Source: Clostridia bacterium (GTDB lineage: Bacteria > Bacillota > Clostridia > Lachnospirales > CAG-274). Taken from it: a stretch of 5,676 bases of DNA. Of the stretch, positions 1 through 5,605 are shown piece after piece (position 1 is the first letter of the stretch; each line of letters starts with the position of its first letter). The stretch covers positions 1 through 5,676 of the forward strand of contig JAUNPM010000113.1 of assembly GCA_030536675.1 (NCBI GenBank). The letters are read 5' to 3'. The notes beneath the pieces were generated by a model. It did not search any database and was not told the origin of the DNA. It was given only the letters and a program-made list of their open reading frames with translations. Both the position numbers and the translations under genes were made by a program.

Positions 1-11
1 AGTTTTCCGCA

Positions 12-35
12 AACAAGCTGTTAAAACAGCTTGTT
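12..35. repeat. Perfect 11-bp inverted repeat (hairpin)
   Basis: AACAAGCTGTT at 12-22 is the exact reverse complement of AACAGCTTGTT at 25-35, separated by two A residues. In RNA it would fold as a 10-bp stem with a 4-nt loop on either strand. No T-run follows on either strand, so it is not a canonical intrinsic terminator. It is the first of several inverted repeats packed into positions 1-170 and may belong to an intergenic repeat element. Confidence 0.7.
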
Positions 36-65
36 CACAGAAAAGTTCCTGTCCTTTGGTTGCAT

Positions 66-100
66 AGGCGAGCAGTATTGCAAAGCAATACGACCAGCCT
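66..100. repeat. Hairpin with symmetric internal loop, GC-rich block
   Basis: GTATTGC (75-81) and GCAATAC (85-91) form a perfect 7-bp stem around a 3-nt AAA loop. Outside them, AGGC (66-69) can pair with GCCT (97-100), leaving a symmetric 5x5 internal loop (70-74 against 92-96). The surrounding stretch, about 61-144, is roughly 53% G+C by hand count, well above the rest of the window. This suggests a conserved or mobile intergenic element rather than ordinary spacer DNA. Its function is unknown. Confidence 0.55.
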
Positions 101-116
101 CGGCGAAAATGCGATT

Positions 117-128
117 TCCGCCTGCGGA
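117..128. repeat. Short inverted repeat TCCGC-CT-GCGGA
   Basis: TCCGC (117-121) and GCGGA (124-128) are perfect 5-bp arms separated by 2 nt. Taken alone this would be weak. It is listed because it sits between two longer hairpins in the same GC-rich block. Confidence 0.35.
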
Positions 129-144
129 TTAAAGTCTGCGACGC

Positions 145-170
145 TAATTGCAAGTTGTATGTTGCAATTA
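145..170. repeat. Perfect 9-bp inverted repeat
   Basis: TAATTGCAA (145-153) and TTGCAATTA (162-170) are exact reverse complements around an 8-nt loop. On the plus strand the arm is followed by TTCAATTTTTT, so it could act as a weak terminator for a rightward transcript entering from outside the window. The stem is AT-rich, so this role is uncertain. It marks the right edge of the palindrome-rich block. Confidence 0.5.
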
Positions 171-197
171 TTCAATTTTTTATAACAATAGTTTTTT

Positions 198-233
198 TGA
201 CAGTCTGACCATTACAGAAATGCAATGGTGTCA
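198..233. terminator. Possible hairpin terminator between trpS and the left edge
   Basis: An inner stem ACCATT (208-213) / AATGGT (224-229) encloses a 10-nt loop. Alternatively, outer arms TGACA (198-202) / TGTCA (229-233) can pair. Reading rightward, TTTTGTAATTTT follows. Reading leftward from trpS, the hairpin is followed by a run of seven A residues rather than T residues, so it does not look like a standard terminator for the trpS transcript. No better terminator for trpS is visible in positions 1-247. Confidence 0.25.
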
Positions 234-247
234 TTTTGTAATTTTAA

Positions 248-1255
248 TTATTTGTAAACAGGAAAACCTACTTTTTTCTTTACCTTGCTTAAAGTCTTTT
301 GGGCAATGTAAGCCGCCTTTTCAGCGCCTTCCTTCATTACCTTTTCCACATAAGCCCTGTCTGCGGAATATTCCTTGAATTTGCTCTGAATAGGCTCAAG
401 CTCTTTCACAACAGCCTCTCCCACAGCCTCTTTAAATTCACCATAGCCAAAGCCCTTAAATTCAGCTTCGGACTCTTCGGGGCTTTTTCCCGTAACTGAA
501 GAATATATGTTAAGCAAATTGCTTATGCCCGGCTTGTCCTCGCCGTATCTTACCTCGGCGTCTGAATCGGTAACGGCTCTTTTAATTTTATTTTTTATAA
601 CATTAGGCTCGTCTAAAATATAAATAACATTATTCATATTGTCACTTTCAGACTTGCTCATTTTCTTTTCGGGATTTTGAAGTCCCATTATCCTTGCACC
701 TGCCTTTGGAATATAAGGATCGGGTATCTTAAACACATTGCCGTAAACACTGTTGAATCTTCCCGCAATATCCCTGCAAATTTCAAGGTGCTGTTTCTGG
801 TCTGCTCCTACAGGCACAAGATCACTTTGGTAAAGGAGAATATCTCCCGCCATAAGCACGGGATAAGTATAAAGTCCCGCATTTATGTTGTCTGCGTGCT
901 TTGCAGACTTATCCTTAAACTGTGTCATTCTGTTAAGCTCACCCATATAAGTAAAGCAGTTTAATATCCACGCAATTTCAGCGTGTGCCTTAACATCGGA
1001 CTGTACATATATAATATGCTTTTCTGGATCAAGACCTATTGATAAAAACAGAGCTATCAGATCTCTTGTTCTCTGTCTTAATTCGGTTGGATCCTGTCTT
1101 ACTGTAATAGCGTGCATATTAGCCGCCGCAAATATACAGTTGTATTCGTCCTGCAAATTTTTCCAATTTTTAAGGGCGCCAAGATAGTTGCCCAATGAAG
1201 GTATGCCCGAAGGCTGCATAGCACTGTATATAATTTTTTTGTTATCTCCGCTCAT
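248..1255 (-). CDS. trpS: Tryptophanyl-tRNA synthetase (TrpRS)
   Basis: This class I aminoacyl-tRNA synthetase activates tryptophan with ATP and charges tRNA-Trp in the cytoplasm. The 335-residue product matches the usual length of bacterial TrpRS (about 330) and is collinear with it throughout. It has the N-terminal MQPSG segment and the HIGH-equivalent SLGN (residues 20-23), a HAITV segment, GELNRMTQFKDKS, and LMAGDILLYQSD, whose Asp (about residue 138) sits where the family recognises the indole NH. PVGADQKQH and the KMSKS loop (198-202) follow, then AVTDS and KPGISNLLNIYS. An in-frame GTG at 1264 would add three residues, but GGAG (1264-1267) lies 8 nt before the ATG at 1255 and overlaps that GTG, so ATG at 1255 is chosen. 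The gene follows argF by 32 nt on the same strand and is probably cotranscribed. There is no room for a T-box leader of its own. Confidence 0.97.
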   Translation of the reverse strand: MSGDNKKIIYSAMQPSGIPSLGNYLGALKNWKNLQDEYNCIFAAANMHAITVRQDPTELRQRTRDLIALFLSIGLDPEKHIIYVQSDVKAHAEIAWILNCFTYMGELNRMTQFKDKSAKHADNINAGLYTYPVLMAGDILLYQSDLVPVGADQKQHLEICRDIAGRFNSVYGNVFKIPDPYIPKAGARIMGLQNPEKKMSKSESDNMNNVIYILDEPNVIKNKIKRAVTDSDAEVRYGEDKPGISNLLNIYSSVTGKSPEESEAEFKGFGYGEFKEAVGEAVVKELEPIQSKFKEYSADRAYVEKVMKEGAEKAAYIAQKTLSKVKKKVGFPVYK

Positions 1256-1263
1256 TGTTATCA

Positions 1264-1267
1264 CTCC
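1264..1267 (-). promoter_or_regulatory. trpS ribosome binding site (decides start)
   Basis: On the minus strand GGAG is followed by 8 nt and then ATG at 1255. The last G of this motif is also the first base of the in-frame GTG at 1264, so the GTG would have no ribosome binding site of its own. The shorter 335-residue form is therefore favoured. Confidence 0.8.
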
Positions 1268-1287
1268 ATAGCTTTATTATTTTTTAT

Positions 1288-2277
1288 TTATAATGTAGCT
1301 GCCATTACAGCCTTTATTGTGTGCATTCTGTTTTCAGCCTCGTCAAAAACAACAGACTGCTCTGACTCAAACACTTCATCTGTTACTTCCATTTCGGTTA
1401 TGCCGAATTTTTCTCCCATTTCACTGCCTATTTTTGTTTTAAGGTCGTGGAAGGCAGGCAGACAATGCATAAACACGGCATTTTCTCCTGCATTTTTCAT
1501 AACCGCTTTATTTACCTGATAAGGTGAAAGCTCTTTTATTCTTTCTGCCCACACCTCATCAGGCTCACCCATAGACACCCACACATCAGTATATATTACA
1601 TCTGCGTTTTTTGTTGCCTCTTCAACATTCTCAGTCAAAGTGACGCTTGAACCATTTTCATTTGCTATATTTTCACATTCCTTAACAAGGTCTGCATTAG
1701 GGAAATATTTTTTCGGTGCGCAGGCAGTAAAATTAATGCCCATTTTCGCACAGCCTGCCATAAGGGAATTACCCATATTGTATCTTGCATCACCCATATA
1801 AACAAAATTAATGCCCTTAAGTCTGCCGAAATGCTCTTTTATTGTAAGGAAATCCGCAAGTATCTGTGTAGGGTGCGCCTCGTTTGTAAGACCGTTCCAC
1901 ACAGGCACTCCCGCATATTTTGCAAGCTCTTCAACTATTTCCTGACCGAAGCCTCTGTATTCGATTCCGTCAAACATTCTTCCCAGAACTCTTGCAGTGT
2001 CTGCAATGCTTTCTTTTTTACCTATCTGTGAGCCTGACGGATCAAGATAAGTGCAGCCCATACCCAAGTCATAGGCAGCCACTTCAAAAGCACATCTTGT
2101 TCTTGTGCTTGTTTTTTCAAATATAAGAGCAATATTTTTTCCCTTAAACATATCAACGGGTACGCCTGCTTTTTTCTTTTTCTTTAAGTCTGCTGCAAGC
2201 TCAATTAAATATTCAAGCTCTTCACTTGAAAAATCCATTATTTTAAGAAAATTTCTTCCTCTTAAATCAATACTCAT
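1288..2277 (-). CDS. argF: Ornithine carbamoyltransferase
   Basis: This cytoplasmic enzyme transfers the carbamoyl group of carbamoyl phosphate to ornithine, giving citrulline, in arginine synthesis. The ArcB form runs in reverse in the arginine deiminase pathway. The 329-residue product is of family length. The carbamoyl-phosphate site STRTR is at residues 57-61 and HPTQ at 135-138, followed by ADFLTI. The ornithine-binding SMG loop is at 235-237, the catalytic-cysteine motif HCLP at 271-274, and the conserved C-terminal segment DEAENRMHTIKAVM is present. The SMG loop argues for ornithine rather than putrescine or another amine. ATG at 2277 is chosen over the in-frame ATG at 2292 because GGAGG (2286-2290) stands 8 nt before it and lies inside the longer reading frame. 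No arcA or arcC lies in the window, so an anabolic role is assumed but ArcB cannot be excluded. It has its own promoter and leads trpS. Confidence 0.96.
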   Translation of the reverse strand: MSIDLRGRNFLKIMDFSSEELEYLIELAADLKKKKKAGVPVDMFKGKNIALIFEKTSTRTRCAFEVAAYDLGMGCTYLDPSGSQIGKKESIADTARVLGRMFDGIEYRGFGQEIVEELAKYAGVPVWNGLTNEAHPTQILADFLTIKEHFGRLKGINFVYMGDARYNMGNSLMAGCAKMGINFTACAPKKYFPNADLVKECENIANENGSSVTLTENVEEATKNADVIYTDVWVSMGEPDEVWAERIKELSPYQVNKAVMKNAGENAVFMHCLPAFHDLKTKIGSEMGEKFGITEMEVTDEVFESEQSVVFDEAENRMHTIKAVMAATL

Positions 2278-2285
2278 TATGTATT

Positions 2286-2290
2286 CCTCC
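2286..2290 (-). promoter_or_regulatory. argF ribosome binding site (decides start)
   Basis: GGAGG on the minus strand lies 8 nt upstream of ATG 2277. An upstream in-frame ATG at 2292 would place this motif inside the coding region and has no comparable motif ahead of it. The N-terminus is therefore MSIDLRGR. Confidence 0.85.
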
Positions 2291-2304
2291 ATCTCATTGC
2301 AATT

Positions 2305-2320
2305 TAGAATTATTATACTA
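2305..2320. promoter_or_regulatory. Candidate ArgR box over the argF -10
   Basis: TAGAATTATTATACTA is an imperfect 16-bp dyad in which 12 positions are symmetric. It overlaps the argF -10 box. Its core resembles the family ARG-box pattern TGAAT-WWWW-ATTCA: one half site matches 4 of 5 and the other 3 of 5. A hexameric arginine repressor bound here would block the promoter, which fits an arginine-synthesis gene. This is a pattern-based inference in AT-rich DNA, where chance matches are common. Confidence 0.35.
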
Positions 2321-2340
2321 CATTTTCTTTAAATTGTACA
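2312..2340 (-). promoter_or_regulatory. Sigma-A-type promoter of argF-trpS
   Basis: Read on the minus strand, TGTACA (2340-2335, 4 of 6 matches to TTGACA) is followed after exactly 17 nt by a consensus TATAAT (2317-2312). Transcription would start near 2305, giving an untranslated leader of about 28 nt. That is too short for an attenuator, T-box or riboswitch, so control must act at the promoter. Confidence 0.7.
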
Positions 2341-2399
2341 TAATAAATTTTGCCCTTTAAAATTTTATATTTGATTTTTATTTATTTTTTATTTAAAAG

Positions 2400-2405
2400 T
2401 ATAAT
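2400..2405 (+). promoter_or_regulatory. Possible -10 box for the M23-like gene
   Basis: TATAAT at 2400-2405 is a consensus -10 that would start transcription near 2412, about 35 nt before the gene. The -35 is poor: TTTATT at the 17-nt position matches 3 of 6. An overlapping alternative is GTATA (2399-2403) followed 18 nt later by AATAATA (2422-2428), resembling forespore sigma-G/F promoters. A start from that pair would fall on the ribosome binding site, so it is less likely. Confidence 0.4.
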
Positions 2406-2446
2406 TCTCAATTCACAAGTCAATAATACGTTCAGGAGGTGTTGGA

Positions 2447-3175
2447 ATGGACAACAATCAAAATTACAACAAAAAAGGCTTTTACACCGTACTGTATACT
2501 CTTGCGGCAGTATTCATAATATTGGCTTTTGGCATTTCCATTCTGAATAGCGGAAATTCAAAGGGCAATAACGATCAGGTGGATTTAGAGGATAACATAT
2601 CCCCTGTTGACAAATCAAACGTAAAACCCTTAACAACTGAAACCACAACCGAAAAAAAGGCTGAAGCTCCCACTGAAAATATAACTCAAAGCACAGCGTC
2701 AAATACTCCCGCCGACCCGTCAGTCAGCGAAAACGGCGAGCTTACTCTTTTTGACGACACACAGGAAATGGAATGGCCCGTATCGGGACAAATAGTTATG
2801 GATTACAGTAATGACACCGCAATTTTTGACAGAACCCTTGAGCAATACAGAACAAATGATTCAATATGCATTTCTGCCGAGGCAGGCACAAATGTATGTG
2901 CTGCTTCCGACGGAATAATCACTTCAATTACAAATGACAAAATATCAGGTGTAACCGTAAGCGTAGACCACGGCAACGGCTGGACGTCTACATACAGTCA
3001 ATTAGATGAAAATTTGGCTGTATCAGAAGGAGAATCCGTTCACAAGGGTGATACCATAGGCACTGTTGCAAATCCCACAAAATACAGTGTGGCTCTGGGA
3101 CCTCATTTGGAATTTTCCGTATTTAACAACGAAAGCCCCACAGATCCAAAGCTTGTTTTGGCTCAGGCAGAATAA
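2447..3175 (+). CDS. Membrane-anchored degenerate M23 (LytM/SpoIIQ-like) protein
   Basis: The 242-residue protein has a short lysine-containing N-terminus and one hydrophobic segment at about residues 12-32 that should act as an uncleaved membrane anchor. A Thr/Glu/Asn/Ser-rich linker (about 40-100) leads to a C-terminal M23/LytM domain (about 108-236), predicted to lie outside the cytoplasm. The fold is recognisable from EWPVSGQI, AGTNVCAASDGIITSI, VSVDHGNGW, a YSQL segment, GDTIGTV and GPHLEF. The catalytic set is largely gone. The H and D of HxxxD are N137 and C141, the YxHL histidine is Q185, and the second H of HxH is E222. Only H220 remains. Murein hydrolysis is therefore unlikely, and a structural role like that of SpoIIQ, which is also degenerate in Bacillus, is inferred. 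AGGAGGT at 2434-2440 supports this start. It is flanked by a divergent argF and a terminator, so it is probably monocistronic. Confidence 0.85.
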   Translation: MDNNQNYNKKGFYTVLYTLAAVFIILAFGISILNSGNSKGNNDQVDLEDNISPVDKSNVKPLTTETTTEKKAEAPTENITQSTASNTPADPSVSENGELTLFDDTQEMEWPVSGQIVMDYSNDTAIFDRTLEQYRTNDSICISAEAGTNVCAASDGIITSITNDKISGVTVSVDHGNGWTSTYSQLDENLAVSEGESVHKGDTIGTVANPTKYSVALGPHLEFSVFNNESPTDPKLVLAQAE

Positions 3176-3232
3176 CACACACTTTTCAAGCCTGTTTTTG
3201 AAGTCACGTTTTTACCCAATATTTTTATTTTT

Positions 3233-3269
3233 ATCAGCATTGAGATCTCTCTTTGCTGATTTTTTTATT
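3233..3269 (+). terminator. Intrinsic terminator after the M23-like gene
   Basis: ATCAGCA (3233-3239) and TGCTGAT (3254-3260) form a perfect 7-bp stem around a 14-nt loop that contains GAGA/TCTC. Seven T residues run from 3260 to 3266. This is a standard rho-independent terminator on the plus strand. It separates the M23-like gene from the next operon. Confidence 0.85.
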
Positions 3270-3277
3270 TAAAGCAC

Positions 3278-3306
3278 TTGACTTTGTCTGTACTATGCGT
3301 TATAAT
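3278..3306 (+). promoter_or_regulatory. Sigma-A promoter of the GntR-ABC operon
   Basis: TTGACT (3278-3283, 5 of 6 to consensus) is followed after exactly 17 nt by consensus TATAAT (3301-3306). It is the best promoter in the window and would start transcription near 3313, about 28 nt before the regulator gene. A promoter this strong, combined with a repressor as the first gene, suggests a normally repressed operon. Confidence 0.88.
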
Positions 3307-3308
3307 AC
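3290..3308. promoter_or_regulatory. Candidate operator for the GntR repressor
   Basis: GTACTAT (3290-3296) and ATAATAC (3302-3308) are inverted repeats matching at 6 of 7 positions, separated by 5 nt. The right arm covers most of the -10 box. GntR-family dimers bind such palindromes, and YtrA-type regulators usually control their own operon, so occupancy here would block RNA polymerase. The small arms GCGT/ACGC flanking TATAAT (3297-3300 and 3307-3310) form an alternative symmetry in the same place. Confidence 0.5.
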
Positions 3309-3340
3309 GCTTAAGATAATTAATACAAGGAAGTGACAAT

Positions 3341-3721
3341 ATGTTTAATATCGACCTAAAAAGCAGCACGCCCATTTATGAACAAATAGTAAATCAAGTT
3401 AAAGAAGCCATACTTAAAGGCTATTTGAAAAAAGGCGATCCCCTGCCCTCTGTGCGAAAGCTCTCGGTAATGCTTGACGTCAATCCCAACACCATTGCAA
3501 AGGCATACAGAGAGCTTGAACAAAATCAGGTCATTGTCACCTTAAGAGGACGAGGGACCTTTATTGCCGAAGAAACAGTTGAAAATATAGACATAAACAA
3601 AGAACTTTTAAAAATACGCCCCGCCCTTGCAGAGCTTAAGCTCAAAGGCATATCAAACGACCAAATTATTAAATTTATAACGGAACTCCTCAACGAGCTT
3701 GAGGGAAAGGAGCAATTATGA
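3341..3721 (+). CDS. GntR-family transcriptional regulator, YtrA subfamily
   Basis: This 126-residue protein has the N-terminal GntR winged helix-turn-helix (about residues 8-77): the segment PIYEQIVNQVKEAILKG, the recognition region LPSVRKLS...VNPNTIAKAYRELE (about 35-61), and the wing GRGTFI. Only about 50 residues follow, without a FadR- or UTRA-type ligand domain. That short helical tail is the mark of the YtrA subfamily, whose members repress adjacent ABC-transporter operons. The start is supported by AAGGAAG about 7 nt upstream. Its stop codon overlaps the ATPase start in an ATGA, showing translational coupling. It probably represses its own promoter through the inverted repeat at 3290-3308. 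The inducer is unknown. In Bacillus, the related ytr operon responds to some cell-wall-active antibiotics. Confidence 0.93.
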   Translation: MFNIDLKSSTPIYEQIVNQVKEAILKGYLKKGDPLPSVRKLSVMLDVNPNTIAKAYRELEQNQVIVTLRGRGTFIAEETVENIDINKELLKIRPALAELKLKGISNDQIIKFITELLNELEGKEQL

Positions 3722-4587
3722 TAAAAATTGAAAATGTAACAAAATATTACGGCAGCTTTAAAGCTATTGACAATGTATCAATTGACATACCAACAGGCAG
3801 CATACACGGGCTTGTGGGAGAAAACGGTGCAGGCAAAACAACTCTTATACGCTGTATCACAGGCATATACAAATTAGACGGCGGTTCCATAACAATTGAC
3901 GGCAGCTCCGTATATGACGATCCCAAGGTAAAGGACAGAATGGGCTATGTGGCAGACAGCAACAGCTATTTTCCAAATGCCAAGATAAAGGAAATTCTTG
4001 AATTTTTCAGCTATATTTATTCCGCCTTTGATGAAAACAGATTTCACGAGCTTAATAAAATGTTTGAGCTTCCTCTTAACAAAAAAATCAAAAAACTTTC
4101 AAAGGGTATGCAAATGCGCCTTTCTCTTATGCTCAATTTAAGTCTGTGCCCCAATGTTCTTGTCCTTGACGAGCCTACAAGCGGACTTGACGCCATTGCT
4201 AAAAAGCAGGTCCTTGATCTTCTTATATCAGAGGTAAGCGAACGCAATTGCACAATAATTATTTCCTCCCACCACTTGGGAGAGCTTGAAAAGCTCTGTG
4301 ACAGCCTTTCAATTATGCAAAGAGGAAAAATTATTTATCAGGATACAATTGATAGGCTTAAAAGCAGAGTAGTAAAATTTCAGGCTGTTTTCAGAGAAGC
4401 TCCCGACCTTTCCGATATAGACAGTATTATCAATGTTGAAAATATAGGAAGTATTTATTACATAATAGCTGACTCAAATTCGGAAGAAATAAAGGAAAAG
4501 CTTTTGCTTAAGGGCGCCGAGCTTGTGGAGCAGACAGGTATGAGCCTTGAAGAAATATTTATTTACACATCATCCGGTAAGGAGTGA
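3718..4587 (+). CDS. ABC transporter ATP-binding protein (YtrB/BcrA-like)
   Basis: This 289-residue cytoplasmic ATPase should power the membrane subunits encoded directly after it. Walker A GENGAGKT is at residues 34-41, the signature LSKGM at 127-131, Walker B VLVLDEP at 147-153 (D151, E152), the D-loop SGLD at 155-158, and the H-loop histidine at H185 in ISSHH. The usual Q-loop glutamine is not evident: the segment after GYV reads ADSNSYF (79-85). This should be compared with relatives before calling it a defect. The C-terminal region from about residue 215 lies beyond the nucleotide-binding core. AAAGGAG at 3706-3712 precedes the ATG, which overlaps the regulator stop by 4 nt. Together with a short GntR gene and tandem permease genes, this fits the YtrB-type ABC-2 exporter group. 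The substrate cannot be deduced. Confidence 0.94.
   Translation: MIKIENVTKYYGSFKAIDNVSIDIPTGSIHGLVGENGAGKTTLIRCITGIYKLDGGSITIDGSSVYDDPKVKDRMGYVADSNSYFPNAKIKEILEFFSYIYSAFDENRFHELNKMFELPLNKKIKKLSKGMQMRLSLMLNLSLCPNVLVLDEPTSGLDAIAKKQVLDLLISEVSERNCTIIISSHHLGELEKLCDSLSIMQRGKIIYQDTIDRLKSRVVKFQAVFREAPDLSDIDSIINVENIGSIYYIIADSNSEEIKEKLLLKGAELVEQTGMSLEEIFIYTSSGKE
4579..4584 (+). promoter_or_regulatory. Ribosome binding site of the permease gene (decides start)
   Basis: AAGGAG lies 7 nt before ATG 4592 and overlaps the last codons of the ATPase gene. The same frame is open back to an ATG at 4547, but that would add 15 residues fully overlapping the ATPase, with no comparable motif ahead of it. The 4592 start is therefore preferred. 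Confidence 0.8.
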
Positions 4588-4591
4588 TTTT

Positions 4592-5593
4592 ATGAACTCA
4601 TTATACAGACTTTATATAAAACAAACAGCTGTGCTGCTTCTTGCAGGCACCTTGCTTTCTCTTGTTTACGTTTATTTGTGCTATACAAACTTGGGAGCTC
4701 ATATTAGTAATATTGACCTTGATACTTGGTATATATCAAATACAATGAGTCAGTACACGACTGCCTGCTTTTTTACAAACATAATTCTCTGCACTTTGCT
4801 TGTATACACCTTTTATAAGTACAGAAACAAAAATACGGGTATTTTTATAAAGCATCTTCCCGTTAAAGCAGGAAACGACTTTATTGTCAAAGCCCTTTTG
4901 TCTGTTTTATTTATATTGCTTATAACCTGTATTCAGCTTTTTATTTTCCGCCTGTTAAGAGGAACTGTTGACTTTATGTACAACAACCTTGTTGAACATT
5001 ACGAAACAGAAAATACGGTCATCAAAGGTCTTGAAGAGCTTTACAGTGAATATCACAGTGATTTTATTTCTCTTTCAATGGCTGCGCTTTTATTTACATC
5101 GGTTATGTTTTTCTTTTCAAACTGTATTGGAGTAACAGGCTTTTCCGTTGCAATGCCTTATATTGTGTATTTCAGCCTTATAAGCTGTTCTTTAGGGGCA
5201 GACTTCTTTAAAAATGAGATCGGCTTAAATTTGGATATGTCATATTTAAGACAAATAGCAATGAATTTTTCATATACAGCTGTTTTTGACATTCCTGTTT
5301 TCAACGCTGATATGTCAGAGTATTTGCCTGTTATTATTTCTTCCCTTTTGTTTTATGCAGCCGCTTATTTCTGCTGTATACACTTTGACTTTTCAAAGGT
5401 GGGAACACTCTTTATTTTTAAATGGACAAAGGCACTTACATACTTTTTAGGCTGTATATTCGGAGGCTTTTCACTTTATTTAATAGGGCTGTCATTGGAG
5501 CCTGACAGCGTTTTAGGCAATGTGCTTATACTTTTGGTATGTATGCTTATATCATATATAATTATATATAAAATTGAACAGGCTTTTGAATAG
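4592..5593 (+). CDS. ABC-2-type transporter permease subunit
   Basis: This 333-residue protein is strongly hydrophobic, with likely membrane segments at about residues 12-31, 57-76, 101-121, 159-178, 182-202, 245-263, 283-300 and 307-326. The segment after the second helix, KYRNKNTGIFIKHLPVKAG (77-95), resembles the cytoplasmic 'LPVKR' loop seen in many ABC-2 permeases. A larger hydrophilic stretch (about 125-158), rich in Glu and Tyr, lies between the third and fourth helices. The gene begins 4 nt after the ATPase stop, so the two are surely cotranscribed and probably form one transporter. Length and context resemble the YtrC/YtrD class, but sequence conservation in this group is low and no specific name is justified. 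TAG at 5591-5593 overlaps the AGGAGG of the next gene. Confidence 0.82.
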   Translation: MNSLYRLYIKQTAVLLLAGTLLSLVYVYLCYTNLGAHISNIDLDTWYISNTMSQYTTACFFTNIILCTLLVYTFYKYRNKNTGIFIKHLPVKAGNDFIVKALLSVLFILLITCIQLFIFRLLRGTVDFMYNNLVEHYETENTVIKGLEELYSEYHSDFISLSMAALLFTSVMFFFSNCIGVTGFSVAMPYIVYFSLISCSLGADFFKNEIGLNLDMSYLRQIAMNFSYTAVFDIPVFNADMSEYLPVIISSLLFYAAAYFCCIHFDFSKVGTLFIFKWTKALTYFLGCIFGGFSLYLIGLSLEPDSVLGNVLILLVCMLISYIIIYKIEQAFE

Positions 5594-5605
5594 GAGGCGA
5601 CTTAA

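Noticed and set aside
35..171. A minus-strand open frame of about 40 codons through the GC-rich block, ending at a TGA near position 35
   Set aside because: It has no ATG and no ribosome binding site, and it runs straight through several perfect palindromes. It is better explained as a by-product of a repeat element.
677..964. Plus-strand open frame of 95 codons inside trpS
   Set aside because: It is antisense to highly conserved TrpRS sequence, has no ribosome binding site of note, and its product resembles nothing known to me.
1256..1287. T-box or other leader in front of trpS
   Set aside because: The gap to argF is only 32 nt, too short for a T-box, and it shows no hairpin followed by a T-run.
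2278..2292. Longer start for argF at ATG 2292
   Set aside because: The only good ribosome binding site (2286-2290) lies within this extension and serves ATG 2277.
3181..3215. Small hairpin TTCAA/TTGAA after the M23-like gene as a terminator
   Set aside because: The stem is only 5 bp and the T-run is displaced. The hairpin at 3233-3260 with seven T residues is far better.
4547..4591. Longer start for the permease, adding 15 residues
   Set aside because: The extension lies wholly inside the ATPase gene and lacks a ribosome binding site, while ATG 4592 has AAGGAG at ideal spacing.
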